From NCBI RefSeq assembly GCF_000719705.1, contig NZ_JOHO01000028.1:1-64000 (forward strand): DNA of 64,000 bases. The letters are read 5' to 3'. The translations under genes were made by a program, and so were the position numbers. A model generated the notes under the pieces. It had not been told where the DNA came from and made no database searches. It saw only the letters and a program-made list of their open reading frames with translations. The DNA is from Streptomyces sp. NRRL S-350. Lineage in GTDB: Bacteria; Actinomycetota; Actinomycetes; Streptomycetales; Streptomycetaceae. This document shows positions 52,533-61,440 of the stretch, piece after piece (the first letter of the stretch is position 1; every line of letters starts with the position of its first letter).

Positions 52533-53294
52533 TCAGAGGGTGCGCAGGGCGCCGCCGTCGACGGGGACCATGACGCCGGTCAGGTAGGAGGCCGCGGGGG
52601 AGAGCAGGAAGGCGGCGACCTTGCCGAACTCCTCGGGGGTGCCGTACCGGCCGAGCGGGATGTCGGCGGCGGCCCGGGCGCGGGCGGCCGCCGGGTCGGG
52701 GGCGAGGGAGTCGAGCTCGCGGACCCGGTCGGTGTCGATCCGGGCGGGCAGCAGGCCGACGACCCGGATGCCGCGGGGGCCGAGTTCGTCGGCGAGCGCC
52801 TTGGCGGCCATCGCCAGGCCCGGCCGCAGACCGTTGGAGATGCCGAGGCCGGGGATCGGCTGGCGGACCGAGCTGGACAGCACGAAGCCGATCACGCCGC
52901 CCTCGGAGAGCACGGAGGCGGTGGCACGGGCGAGTCGGAGGGCGCCGAGGAAGACGGATTCGAAGGCGTCGCGCCAGGCCTCCTCGGGGGTGCTTCCGAC
53001 GGGGCCGGCCTGGGGGCCGCCGACACTGATCAGGATGCCGTCGAGACGGCCGAAACGCTGCCGGGCCTCGGTGACGAGGCGCTCGGGGGTGTCGGGGTCG
53101 GCGTTGTCGGCGACGAGGCCCCGGGCGGTGCCGAGGGTGTCGAGTTCGGCGACGGCGGCGTCGACGCCCTCCTGGGTGCGGCCGCTGACGAGGACGCGGG
53201 CGCCGTCGGCGGCGAGTTCGCGGGCGGCGGCGAGGCCGAGGCCCCGGGTGGCGCCGGTGACGATGTAGGCCTGGTCTTTCAGTCCGAGATCCAT
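52533..53294 (-). CDS. Short-chain dehydrogenase/reductase-like protein lacking YxxxK
   Basis: This 253-residue Rossmann protein has the cofactor loop VTGATRGLGLAAA, an NADP-type R after VLVSGRT, and the C-terminal VPVDGGALRTL. The Ser-rich strand VLSSSV is present, but where YxxxK is expected the sequence is SNGLR, so the usual catalytic Tyr and Lys are replaced by Ser and Arg. A subset of FabG-like proteins shares this. ATG 53294 is chosen; ATG 53303 is equally possible. It faces the MerR gene. Confidence 0.82.
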   Translation of the reverse strand: MDLGLKDQAYIVTGATRGLGLAAARELAADGARVLVSGRTQEGVDAAVAELDTLGTARGLVADNADPDTPERLVTEARQRFGRLDGILISVGGPQAGPVGSTPEEAWRDAFESVFLGALRLARATASVLSEGGVIGFVLSSSVRQPIPGLGISNGLRPGLAMAAKALADELGPRGIRVVGLLPARIDTDRVRELDSLAPDPAAARARAAADIPLGRYGTPEEFGKVAAFLLSPAASYLTGVMVPVDGGALRTL

Positions 53295-53401
53295 GGGGAA
53301 CATAGTGCCGGGTGGGGCGGGGCGAGAGCGCCGGGGGCTGGCCTTGACGTCGGGGGGAAGGTCTACGGTCGGTACCGGCTGCACGGGAGGAGTGGTCCGG
53401 G

Positions 53402-53809
53402 ATGCGGATCGGCGAACTGGCGGAGCGGGCGGGGACGACCACGCGGGCGCTGCGGTACTACGAGCAGTTGGGACTGCTGCCGGCCCGGCGGGCGGGCAAC
53501 GGGTACCGGGCGTACGACGAGGCGGACCTGCGGATGCTGCGGGAGATCCGGATGCTGCAGGACTTCGGCTTCGAACTGGAGGAGACCCGCCCGTTCGTGG
53601 AGTGCCTGCGGGCCGGGCACCCGGAGGGGGACTCCTGCCCGGCCTCGCTGGAGGTGTACGAGCGCAAGCTCGCGGAACTGGACGACTGCATCACCCGGCT
53701 GCAGGCCGTCCGGGCGCAGGTGTCGGGCCAGTTCGAGCGGGCGGTGCGGGCGCGGGACGAACTCGCGACCGCCGAGCAGCCACCACGGTGCGAACTGACG
53801 AAGGAGTAG
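53402..53809 (+). CDS. MerR-family regulator
   Basis: This 135-residue protein has the MerR DNA-binding domain (MRIGELAERAGTTTRALRYY, YRAYDEADLRMLREIRML) and a coiled-coil dimerisation helix (YERKLAELDDCITRLQAVRA). Cys residues at about 69, 79 and 98 could sense redox or metal. A TTGACG at 53344 and TACGGT at 53364 lie upstream with a 14-base spacer. It is followed after three bases by a thioredoxin gene, which suggests thiol-stress control of that gene. Confidence 0.88.
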   Translation: MRIGELAERAGTTTRALRYYEQLGLLPARRAGNGYRAYDEADLRMLREIRMLQDFGFELEETRPFVECLRAGHPEGDSCPASLEVYERKLAELDDCITRLQAVRAQVSGQFERAVRARDELATAEQPPRCELTKE

Positions 53810-53812
53810 ACG

Positions 53813-54145
53813 ATGGTGGAGATCGCGGGTGTGCCGGCGGTGACGGACGAGACGTTCGCCGCGGAGGTGCTGGCGGCGGAGGGGCCCGTGCTGGTCGACT
53901 TCACGGCGGACTGGTGCCCGCCGTGCCGGATGATGGCGCCGGTGCTGGCGGACATCGCCCGGGAGGAAGCGCACCGGCTGCGCGTGGTGAGCGTGGACGT
54001 GGACCGCAATCCGCAGGCGCAGGCGGCGTACGGGGTGCTGTCGATGCCGACGCTGATGGTGTTCCGGGACGGCCGGCCGGTGCGGTCGGTGGTGGGGGCG
54101 CGGGCGAAGGCGCGGTTGCTGCGGGAGCTGGAGGACGTGCTGTAG
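53813..54145 (+). CDS. Thioredoxin with WCPPC active site
   Basis: This 110-residue protein has the thioredoxin fold with VLVDFTADWCPPCRMMAPVL (residues 26-45; Cys35 and Cys38) and the cis-Pro loop SMPTLMVF. Pro replaces the usual Gly in WCGPC, which may raise its redox potential relative to standard thioredoxin. It lies three bases downstream of the merR gene in one operon. Confidence 0.92.
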   Translation: MVEIAGVPAVTDETFAAEVLAAEGPVLVDFTADWCPPCRMMAPVLADIAREEAHRLRVVSVDVDRNPQAQAAYGVLSMPTLMVFRDGRPVRSVVGARAKARLLRELEDVL

Positions 54146-54171
54146 GCGGGCGTTCTCCAGGCGGGGGTGAT

Positions 54172-54969
54172 CTAGACGGGGACGGGTTCGGCGCCGGCCT
54201 CGGCTTCGGCGGCCTTCTCGGCGCGGTCCTTGGCCTCGCGGCGGGCGAGGATCCAGACGCCGACCGGGATCATCGCGGCGAACAGCCACCACTGGACGGC
54301 GTAGGCCATGTGCGGCCCGATGTCGGAGTGGTTGGGCTCGGGGATCAGCTCGGGCTGGTCGGCCGGGGCGGGGGTGGTGCCGGCGAGTTCGAGGTAGCCG
54401 CCGAGGAGGGGGGCGCCGGTCTCCTTGGCCTGCTCGGCGGTGTTGATCAGGTTGAACTGGCGGTCGGGCAGGCCGGTGCGGTCCTTGATGCCGCTGGCGC
54501 CGTAGGTCTCCTCGGCGCGCAGGCGGCCGGTGAGGGTGACCTCGCCCGTCGGCGCGGCGGGGACCGGCGGGTACTGGGTGGCGCCGTCGCCGGAGGCGAC
54601 CCAGCCGCGGTTGACCAGGACGGTGCCCTTGCCGTCGGAGAGCTTCAGCGGGGTGACGACGAAGTAGCCGATCGTCCCGCTGGAGTCGGTCCGCTTGCGG
54701 ACCACGAACTCGTGCGCCGGATCGTACTGGCCGGTGGCGGTCACCGCGCGCCAGGTGAGGTCCTTGGGGACGGCGAAGCCGGGCGTCGGCGACAGGGTGT
54801 CGAACGGGACCGGGGCTGCCGTGAGGGCCTGGCCGATCAGCTCGTTCCGGGCCACCCGCGCCTCGTGGCGGTGCAGCTGCCAGAAGCCCAGCTTGATCGT
54901 CACGGGGATCAGCAGCAGCGCGATCAGCATGGTGATCAGCCACTGGCGGGTCAGCAGAAAACGGTACAC
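54172..54969 (-). CDS. SURF1-family cytochrome oxidase assembly protein
   Basis: This 265-residue protein has a helix near each end (RFLLTRQWLITMLIALLLIP; YAVQWWLFAAMIPVGVWIL) and an external domain with GFWQLHRHEAR, TGQYDP, VLVNRGWV and LTGRLRAEE, as in SURF1. It helps haem-copper oxidase assembly. GTG 54969 gives the standard N-terminus (VYRFLLTRQW), and TACCGT seven bases upstream suggests a leaderless transcript; an in-frame GTG at 55008 overlaps the exonuclease gene. Confidence 0.88.
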   Translation of the reverse strand: MYRFLLTRQWLITMLIALLLIPVTIKLGFWQLHRHEARVARNELIGQALTAAPVPFDTLSPTPGFAVPKDLTWRAVTATGQYDPAHEFVVRKRTDSSGTIGYFVVTPLKLSDGKGTVLVNRGWVASGDGATQYPPVPAAPTGEVTLTGRLRAEETYGASGIKDRTGLPDRQFNLINTAEQAKETGAPLLGGYLELAGTTPAPADQPELIPEPNHSDIGPHMAYAVQWWLFAAMIPVGVWILARREAKDRAEKAAEAEAGAEPVPV

Positions 54970-55000
54970 ATGGGAACGGTACGCCGACCTCACAGCGGGC

Positions 55001-55996
55001 TCACGCACCGGGGTGCGGGGCGACCTCGCGCAGGAGCTGGAGGAAGGCGTCCTCGGTGACCACCGGGGTGCCGACCTCGCGGGCCTTGCGGGCCTTGCCG
55101 CTCCAGCTGTCCGGTTCGTTGGTGACCAGCAGGCTGGTGAGGCGGCTCACCGAGGTGGCGATGTGCAGGCCGGCCTCGACGGCGCGGTCCTCCAGGAGTT
55201 CGCGGTCGGTGGAGGTGTCGCCGGTGAACGCCACCCGCATGCCCTGGACCAGCGGCTTGCCGTCCTCCCAGCGCCCCGGGTTGGGGTACGGGCACGGCGG
55301 GCGCTTCCTGGCCTGGCGGTAGTTGGCGCCGGTCCAGGAGGCGCGGGCGGGGACGGCGGGCTCGTCCTCGCCGAGGTCGGCGACCGCGACGCAGTTCTGC
55401 AGCGGCAGCGGGATCCCGCCCAGGCGGGCGAGGTGCAGGCTGGGGCGGAAGGCCTCGGCGAGCACCCGGGCGTCGTCCAGGGCGTTGTGGGCGTGGCGCT
55501 GCTGGACGCCGAAGTGGGCGGCGAGCGAGGCCAGCTTGCCGTTGGGCAGCGGCAGGCGCAGGTCGCGGGAGAGGACCATGGTGCACAGCCGCTGCTCGAC
55601 GGGGGCGCGCAGGCCGGCCCGGGAGAACTCGCGGGAGATCATGTTCCAGTCGAAGAGCGCGTTGTGCGCGACCAGGACCCGGCCGCGCAGCCGGTCGGCG
55701 AGTTCGTCGGCGATCTGCGGGAAGGTCGGGGCGGTGGCGAGCAACTCGGCGGTGAGGCCGTGGATCCAGACCGGGCCCGGATCCCGCTCGGGGTTCACCA
55801 GGGTGTACCAGTGGTCGGTGATCTCGCCGTCGGGGTCCAGCTGGTAGACGCCCGCCGAGATGACCCGGTCGGAGCGACCGAGACCGGTGGTCTCGACGTC
55901 GACGACCGCGAAGCCCTCGGCGGGGGCGGCGGAGCGCTGGGCGGGGACCGGGAGGGTCCGCGGCGCACCGTACGTCTCGGGCTGGATCGGTTGCAT
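55001..55996 (-). CDS. DEDDh exonuclease with C-terminal BRCT domain
   Basis: This 331-residue protein joins a DnaQ-type 3'-5' exonuclease (FAVVDVETTGLGRSD, motif I; VLVAHNALFDWNMIS, motif II; HAHNALDDARVLAEA, motif III with His) to a BRCT domain (about 245-325: MRVAFTGDTSTDRELLEDRA, TSLLVTNE). The acidic metal ligands are all present. It is likely a repair or RNA/DNA-trimming exonuclease, not the replicative proofreading subunit. Confidence 0.9.
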   Translation of the reverse strand: MQPIQPETYGAPRTLPVPAQRSAAPAEGFAVVDVETTGLGRSDRVISAGVYQLDPDGEITDHWYTLVNPERDPGPVWIHGLTAELLATAPTFPQIADELADRLRGRVLVAHNALFDWNMISREFSRAGLRAPVEQRLCTMVLSRDLRLPLPNGKLASLAAHFGVQQRHAHNALDDARVLAEAFRPSLHLARLGGIPLPLQNCVAVADLGEDEPAVPARASWTGANYRQARKRPPCPYPNPGRWEDGKPLVQGMRVAFTGDTSTDRELLEDRAVEAGLHIATSVSRLTSLLVTNEPDSWSGKARKAREVGTPVVTEDAFLQLLREVAPHPGA

Positions 55997-56124
55997 GGTC
56001 CAACAGGATAAGGGGCGGCAGGAGCGGCTCCGGTCGGAAGGGTTCCGACCGACCGGCCGGAATAGAGTGGTCAGCGGGGGTGTCGTACACCTGGTCGAGA
56101 CCGTTCTCCTGTGAGGAACAGCGC

Positions 56125-57168
56125 ATGCGAGCCACCGTGATCCACGGCCCCAACGACATCCGGATCGAAGAGGTACCGGACCCGGTGATCCGGCAACCGA
56201 CGGACGTGGTGGTCCGGGTCCTGAACGCCTGCATCTGCGGCAGCGACCTGTGGGCCTACCGCGGGGTGGCGCAGCGGGTGGCCGGGCAGCGGATCGGGCA
56301 CGAGTTCCTGGGCGTGGTCGAGGAGGCCGGCGCCGAGGTGCGCGGCTTCGCGAAGGGCGACCTGGTCGTGGCGCCGTTCGTCTGGTCGGACGGGACGTGT
56401 GACTTCTGTCGCGAGGGCCTGCACACCTCCTGCCCGCACGGCGGCTTCTGGGGGCAGGTCGGCTCGGACGGCGGCCAGGGCGAGGCGGTGCGAGTGCCGT
56501 TCGCGGACGGGACGCTGGTGAAGCTGCCGAAGGAGGCCGCGGGCGACGAGAAGCTGCTGCCCGGCCTGCTGGCGCTGTCCGACGTGATGTCGACCGGGCA
56601 CCACGCGGCGGTCTCGGCGCGGGTGCGGCCCGGCGCGACGGTCGCGGTGGTCGGCGACGGCGCGGTGGGCCTGTGCGGGGTGCTGGCGGCGCACCGGCTG
56701 GGCGCGGGCCGGATCATCGCGATGGGGCGGCACGAGGCCCGTACCGAGCTGGCCCGGCGCTTCGGCGCGACGGACGTGGTGGCCGAGCGCGGGGAGGCCG
56801 CGGTGGAGGCGGTCAAGGAGCTGACCGGCGGCCAGGGCGCGCACGCGGTGCTGGAGGCGGTCGGCACCGAGGAGTCGATGCGCACGGCCGTCTCGATCAC
56901 CCGGGACGGCGGCGCGGTCGGGTACGTCGGGGTGCCGCACGGCGGCAGCGCGGGCGTGGACATCGGCCAGATGTTCGGCCGGAACGTTTCGCTCAACGGC
57001 GGCGTCGCGCCGGCCCGGGCGTACATCCCCGAGCTCCTGCCGGACGTGCTCTCGGGAGCCATCGAGCCGGGCCTGGTCTTCGACCGCACGGTCGAGCTGG
57101 ACGGCGTGCCGGACGGCTACCGGGCGATGGACGACCGTTCGGCGCTGAAGGTCCGCATCGCGTTCTGA
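56125..57168 (+). CDS. Zinc-dependent alcohol dehydrogenase family protein
   Basis: This 347-residue medium-chain dehydrogenase has the catalytic-zinc residues in CICGSDLW and GHEFLGVVEEAG, a structural lobe with TCDFCREGLHTSC, and the NAD loop VAVVGDGAVGLCGVLAA. The lobe shows three of the four usual cysteines. ATG 56125 follows GTGAGGA. It is divergent from the exonuclease gene and followed by a strong terminator, so it is a single-gene unit. Substrate unknown. Confidence 0.87.
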   Translation: MRATVIHGPNDIRIEEVPDPVIRQPTDVVVRVLNACICGSDLWAYRGVAQRVAGQRIGHEFLGVVEEAGAEVRGFAKGDLVVAPFVWSDGTCDFCREGLHTSCPHGGFWGQVGSDGGQGEAVRVPFADGTLVKLPKEAAGDEKLLPGLLALSDVMSTGHHAAVSARVRPGATVAVVGDGAVGLCGVLAAHRLGAGRIIAMGRHEARTELARRFGATDVVAERGEAAVEAVKELTGGQGAHAVLEAVGTEESMRTAVSITRDGGAVGYVGVPHGGSAGVDIGQMFGRNVSLNGGVAPARAYIPELLPDVLSGAIEPGLVFDRTVELDGVPDGYRAMDDRSALKVRIAF

Positions 57169-57176
57169 CGGATCGT

Positions 57177-57215
57177 CAAGAGGGGTGGCACCGCCGTGCG
57201 GTGTCACCCCTCTTG
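57177..57215 (+). terminator. Terminator of the alcohol dehydrogenase gene
   Basis: CAAGAGGGGTG (57177-57187) pairs with CACCCCTCTTG (57205-57215), and CACCGC/GCGGTG extends the stem inward past a G-T pair to a 3-base loop. It starts 8 bases after the stop. Confidence 0.85.
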
Positions 57216-57427
57216 CGTGGGGCGGGGGTGCCCGGAAGTGGCGCGAGGGGTGTTTTTCGGCCAAATGGGTGGTGCGGGAGGGTGAACGGCCGTCTGATCG
57301 CCGTCAACCCCTTTCGGGGCGGGCGTGACGCTCCTAGCATTGCGCGGCGCGCACGGGGAATGTGACGCCCCTCACGTCTGATCGTTTCCAGCGTGCGACC
57401 GCCATGCCGAAGGACTGAGGAGACAGA

Positions 57428-57784
57428 GTGGATTCGCCGCCGATTGCCACCGCCCCCACGGAAGTCCAACTCATCGACGACAGTGAGGAGTTCCGTACTC
57501 TGCGGCGCTCGTTCCGGAGCTTCGCCTTTCCGGTCACCATCGGCTTCGTGCTCTGGTACCTGCTCTACGTGCTGCTCTCGTGCTACGCCCCGGGTCTGAT
57601 GCGCGCAAAGGTCGTCGGCCACGTCAACGTGGCGCTGGTGCTCGGGCTGCTGCAGTTCGCCACCACCTTCCTCATCGCCGCCTGGTACGCCCGCTACGCG
57701 GACCGGCGGATCGACCCGGTCGCGACCGCGATCCGCGAGGCGCACGGTGCCGTCGTCCACGCCCCCCGGGAGTCCGCCGAATGA
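57428..57784 (+). CDS. DUF485 membrane protein, partner of the acetate symporter
   Basis: This 118-residue protein begins with GTG and has two helices (about 35-58 and 68-92) within the DUF485 pattern: FRSFAFPVTIGFVLWYLLYV and VNVALVLGLLQFATTFLIAA. DUF485 (YjcH-type) proteins are almost always encoded before acetate-type solute:sodium symporters, as here with a 4-base overlap (ATGA). It is thought to be an accessory subunit. Confidence 0.9.
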   Translation: MDSPPIATAPTEVQLIDDSEEFRTLRRSFRSFAFPVTIGFVLWYLLYVLLSCYAPGLMRAKVVGHVNVALVLGLLQFATTFLIAAWYARYADRRIDPVATAIREAHGAVVHAPRESAE

Positions 57785-59391
57785 CCCTGCTCGCCAGCTC
57801 CGCCACCGAGCACCGCGGCCTGACGATGACCCTGTTCGGGATCTTCGTCCTGGCCACCCTCGGCATCACCGTCTGGGCCGGCCGGCAGAACAGGAGCGCC
57901 GCCGACTTCTACGCCGGCGGCCGGGGCTTCACCGGATTCCAGAACGGCCTGGCCATCTCGGGCGACTACATGTCCGCCGCCTCCTTCCTCGGCATCGCCG
58001 GCACCATCGCCCTCACCGGGTACGACGGCTTCCTCTACTCGATCGGCTTCCTGGTCGCCTGGCTGGTCGCGCTGCTGCTGATCGCCGAACCGCTGCGCAA
58101 CTCCGGCCGCTTCACCATGGCGGACGTGCTCGCGTTCCGGATGCGCCAGCGCCCGGTGCGCACCGCCGCGGGCTTCTCCACCATCGTGGTGTCGATCTTC
58201 TACCTGCTCGCGCAGATGGTCGGCGCCGGGACGCTGGTGGCCCTGCTGCTCGGGGTCACCGGGGAGGGCGCCAAGCGCTGGACCATCCTCGCGGTCGGCG
58301 CACTGATGATCATCTACGTGGTGATAGGGGGAATGAAGGGCACCACCTGGGTGCAGATCATCAAGGCGGTCATGCTGATCGCCGGCGCCGCGCTGATGAC
58401 CGTCATGGTGCTGGCCAAGTACCACTTCAACCCCTCCGAACTGCTCGGCGCGGCCGCGAACGCCAGCGGCAAGGGCGCGGCCTTCCTCGAACCCGGCCTG
58501 AAGTACGGCGCCAGCGACACCACCAAGCTCGACTTCATCAGCCTCGGCGTCGCGCTGGTGCTCGGCACCGCGGGCCTCCCGCACATCCTGGTCCGCTTCT
58601 ACACCGTGCCCACCGCCAAGGCCGCCCGGAAGTCGGTGCTCTGGGCGATCGGCATCATCGGCGTCTTCTACCTGATGACCCTGGCGCTCGGCTTCGGAGC
58701 GGCGGCCCTGGTCGGCTCCAAGGAGATCAAGGCGGCCAACGCGGCCGGCAACACCGCCGCGCCGCAGCTCGCCGAAGTGCTCGGCGGCGGCGCGGGCACC
58801 ACCGGCGGCGCGATCATGCTCGCAGTGATCTCGGCCGTCGCCTTCGCCACCATCCTCGCCGTTGTCGCCGGGCTCACCCTCGCCTCCTCGGCCTCCTTCG
58901 CGCACGACCTGTACGCCAACGTGATCCGTCGCGGCAAGGCGAGCGAGAAGGAGGAGGTGCGGTCGGCGAAGTGGGCCGCGGTGGTGATCGGCGCGGTCTC
59001 CATCGTCCTCAGCCTGTACGCGGGCAAGCTCAGCACCGCCGCCCTGGTCGCGCTGGCCTTCGCGGTGGCCGCCTCGGCGAACCTGCCGACCCTGCTCTAC
59101 TCCCTGTTCTGGAAGCGCTTCACCACCGCCGGCGCCGTCAGCTCGGTCTACGCCGGCCTGGTCTCCTCCGTGGTGCTGGTGGCCTTCTCCCCGGTGCTGT
59201 CCGGCGCGAAGACCTCGCTCTTCCCGGACCTGGACTTCCACTGGTTCCCCCTGGAGAACCCCGGCCTGGTCTCCATCCCGATCGGCTTCCTGGCCGGCTG
59301 GATCGGCACCCTGCTGTCCAGGGAACGACCGGACGAAGCGAAGTACGCTGAACTGGAGGTCCGCTCGCTGACCGGACTGGGCGCCCATTGA
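57781..59391 (+). CDS. Cation/acetate-type solute:sodium symporter
   Basis: This 536-residue protein of the SSS family has about thirteen helices. Typical blocks are RSAADFYAGGRGFTGFQNGLAI, SGDYMSAASFLGIAG, GTAGLPHILVRFYTVPTAKAAR and SSASFAHDLYANVI. It probably imports acetate or a similar short-chain acid with sodium. Uptake of acetate would feed the ethylmalonyl-CoA pathway also encoded in this window, an inferred link. Confidence 0.92.
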   Translation: MTLLASSATEHRGLTMTLFGIFVLATLGITVWAGRQNRSAADFYAGGRGFTGFQNGLAISGDYMSAASFLGIAGTIALTGYDGFLYSIGFLVAWLVALLLIAEPLRNSGRFTMADVLAFRMRQRPVRTAAGFSTIVVSIFYLLAQMVGAGTLVALLLGVTGEGAKRWTILAVGALMIIYVVIGGMKGTTWVQIIKAVMLIAGAALMTVMVLAKYHFNPSELLGAAANASGKGAAFLEPGLKYGASDTTKLDFISLGVALVLGTAGLPHILVRFYTVPTAKAARKSVLWAIGIIGVFYLMTLALGFGAAALVGSKEIKAANAAGNTAAPQLAEVLGGGAGTTGGAIMLAVISAVAFATILAVVAGLTLASSASFAHDLYANVIRRGKASEKEEVRSAKWAAVVIGAVSIVLSLYAGKLSTAALVALAFAVAASANLPTLLYSLFWKRFTTAGAVSSVYAGLVSSVVLVAFSPVLSGAKTSLFPDLDFHWFPLENPGLVSIPIGFLAGWIGTLLSRERPDEAKYAELEVRSLTGLGAH

Positions 59392-59467
59392 TCGTCCCGC
59401 GATGACTATGCTGGCCCGGCCCGCCTCGACGGTGGCCGGGCCGGCCGCATTTCGGGGAAGGACGCAC

Positions 59468-60457
59468 GTGCTGCTCGACACCTTCGGACGACAGGCCGTC
59501 GACCTGAGGGTCTCCCTCACCGACCGCTGCAACCTCCGCTGCACCTACTGCATGCCGGAGGAGGGCCTGCAGTGGCTCGCCAAGCCGGACCTGCTCACCG
59601 ACGAGGAGATCATCCGGCTGGTCACGGTCGCCGTGCGCGACCTGGGCGTCCGCGAGGTCCGGTTCACCGGGGGCGAGCCGCTGCTGCGCCCCGGGCTGGT
59701 CTCCGTCGTGGCCGCCTGCTCGGAGCTGGAGCCGCGCCCCGAGCTCTCGCTGACCACCAACGGCATCGGGCTGGCCCGTACCGCGACCGCGCTGCGCGAG
59801 GCCGGCCTCGACCGGGTCAACGTCTCGCTGGACACCCTCGACCCCGAGGTGTTCCACACCCTCACCCGCCGCCACCGCCACCAGGACGTCCTGGACGGCC
59901 TGGCCGCCGCCGAGGCCGCCGGCCTGGCGCCGGTGAAGCTGAACACGGTGCTGATGCGCGGGGTCAACGACCACGAGGCGGCCGACCTGCTCGGCTGGTG
60001 CCTGGAGCGGGGCTACGAGCTGCGCTTCATCGAGCAGATGCCGCTGGACGCCCAGCACGGCTGGGACCGCGAGTCGATGGTCACCGCGACGGAGATCCTC
60101 GACCTGCTCCGCGCCCGCTTCACGCTCACCCCGGAGCCGTCCGCCCGCAGGGGCGCGGCGCCCGCCGAACGCTGGCTGGTGGACGGCGGCCCGGGCCGGG
60201 TGGGCGTGATCGCCTCGGTCACCCGGCCGTTCTGCCGGGCCTGCGACCGGACCCGGCTGACCGCCGACGGACAGGTGCGCAACTGCCTGTTCGCGACCGG
60301 GGAGACGGACCTGCGCACGGCGCTGCGCTCGGGGGCGGACGACGCGGAGCTGGCCGCGCTGTGGCGGGCGGCGATGTGGGGCAAGAAGGCCGGGGCGGGG
60401 ATCGACGACCCGGAGTTCCTGCAGCCCGACCGGCCGATGTCCGCGATCGGCGGTTAG
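59468..60457 (+). CDS. moaA: GTP 3',8-cyclase
   Basis: This 329-residue radical-SAM enzyme catalyses the first step of molybdenum-cofactor synthesis. It has the N-terminal cluster site CNLRCTYC (Cys21, 25, 28), GGEPLL, and the second 4Fe-4S site CRACDRTRLTADGQ followed by a third Cys, ending in the essential Gly-Gly. GTG 59468 after GGAAGG is the better start; an ATG at 59402 lacks a site. No other moa genes adjoin. Confidence 0.95.
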   Translation: MLLDTFGRQAVDLRVSLTDRCNLRCTYCMPEEGLQWLAKPDLLTDEEIIRLVTVAVRDLGVREVRFTGGEPLLRPGLVSVVAACSELEPRPELSLTTNGIGLARTATALREAGLDRVNVSLDTLDPEVFHTLTRRHRHQDVLDGLAAAEAAGLAPVKLNTVLMRGVNDHEAADLLGWCLERGYELRFIEQMPLDAQHGWDRESMVTATEILDLLRARFTLTPEPSARRGAAPAERWLVDGGPGRVGVIASVTRPFCRACDRTRLTADGQVRNCLFATGETDLRTALRSGADDAELAALWRAAMWGKKAGAGIDDPEFLQPDRPMSAIGG

Positions 60458-60702
60458 ACCGGCTCCCCGGAGGGGCCGGAGGACCCCGAAGCCTCGGGGG
60501 TCCAGTCGGCGAAGGCGACGACCTCCTTGAGGAAGCCGCGCACGCCGAGGAACCCGGACAGGTGCTCGCGGTGCTCGTCGCAGGCGAGCCAGGTCTTGCG
60601 GCGGTCCGGGGTGTGCAGCTTGGGGTTGTTCCACACCAGCACCCAGCCCGCGTCGGCCCGGCAGCCCTTGGCGGAGCAGATCGGCGTCTGCGGGGTGTCC
60701 AT
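60454..60702 (-). CDS. Small Cys/His-rich protein, convergent with moaA
   Basis: This 82-residue protein has Cys9, Cys14, Cys41, His44 and His47, a probable zinc site, with WNNPKLHTPDRRKTWLACDEHREHL in between (key residues W38, C41, H44, H47). Relatives in actinobacterial genomes are often mislabelled acetone carboxylase. Its stop overlaps that of moaA by four bases. GAGGACGG precedes the ATG. Function unknown. Confidence 0.75.
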   Translation of the reverse strand: MDTPQTPICSAKGCRADAGWVLVWNNPKLHTPDRRKTWLACDEHREHLSGFLGVRGFLKEVVAFADWTPEASGSSGPSGEPV

Positions 60703-60782
60703 CGGGCCGTCCTCAGCGATAGGCGGGAAGTCTGCACCGCCAGTCTGTCACGCGCGGTCGGAGCGCCGGGCTCCGGGCACGG

Positions 60783-60820
60783 CGACGCCGGGCAGCCACG
60801 GGGGGAGCTGCCCGGCGTCG
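60783..60820. terminator. Terminator between DUF3099 and the small Cys/His protein
   Basis: A perfect 14-bp stem (60783-60796 with 60807-60820) with a 10-base loop. The rest of 60703-60965 includes a second, weaker hairpin (CAAGACC/GGTCTTG around 60872-60896) and an AT-rich patch ATTAATCTGAGGTTCTTTTG, with no credible gene. Confidence 0.7.
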
Positions 60821-60965
60821 GTCCGTCGCTCCGACGGGGGATGCGGAGCGCGTACGCAGTATGTCACGCCAAGACCCTCGGATGGGGAGGTCTTGCATGA
60901 TTAATCTGAGGTTCTTTTGAGCTTTCGTCGAGCCGCCCGGGGGTGAAGCGGGGTGAAACGGACCG

Positions 60966-61358
60966 TCAGTCCACGTCCTGTGAAGGATCGGTGGCAGCGG
61001 TCTTTGCCTCTCCTGTACCGGCGGTCGCGCGGGCCCCACCGTTCCCACCGGTCCCGCCGGGGCCCAGCATCAGCGGGGTGTCCAGCGGGATGTCGAAGGT
61101 GCTCGGCAGGCCCGGCGCGCGCTCCCGGCCCGCGTTGGCGACCAGCACCGCGAAGTACGGCAGGAGGACCGCGCCCGCCAGCGCCACGAACGCCAGCCAC
61201 CGCTGGACGTCCCACAGCACCACCGCCAGCAGCACGCAGACGGTGCGGAGCAGCATCGAGATGACGTAGCGGCGCTGGCGCCCCCGGACGTCCTCGGTGA
61301 GGCTGCTGCGCGCCCCCGTGATCCGGAAGACCTGCCCGTCGCCCGCGCTCTTGCCCAT
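60966..61358 (-). CDS. DUF3099 membrane protein
   Basis: This 130-residue protein has a basic N-terminus (RITGARSSLTEDVRGRQRRY), two helices (about 32-50 and 53-73) and a Gly/Ala-rich tail of about 45 residues. The N-terminal motif plus helix pair are the DUF3099 signature. Function unknown; such proteins are actinobacterial. Confidence 0.82.
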   Translation of the reverse strand: MGKSAGDGQVFRITGARSSLTEDVRGRQRRYVISMLLRTVCVLLAVVLWDVQRWLAFVALAGAVLLPYFAVLVANAGRERAPGLPSTFDIPLDTPLMLGPGGTGGNGGARATAGTGEAKTAATDPSQDVD

Positions 61359-61440
61359 GTGCCTACCGCCCTCGTCCCGCTCCCGCGCGCCTGGCCGCGC
61401 GGCCTCCTCACGGTACGCCCGGGCGGTCGCGGCGACGAGA

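Noticed and set aside
60713-60898. A possible small basic protein (MQDLPIRGSW...) on the minus strand
   Set aside because: It runs through the terminator hairpin and is an Arg-rich shadow-type sequence without a ribosome site.
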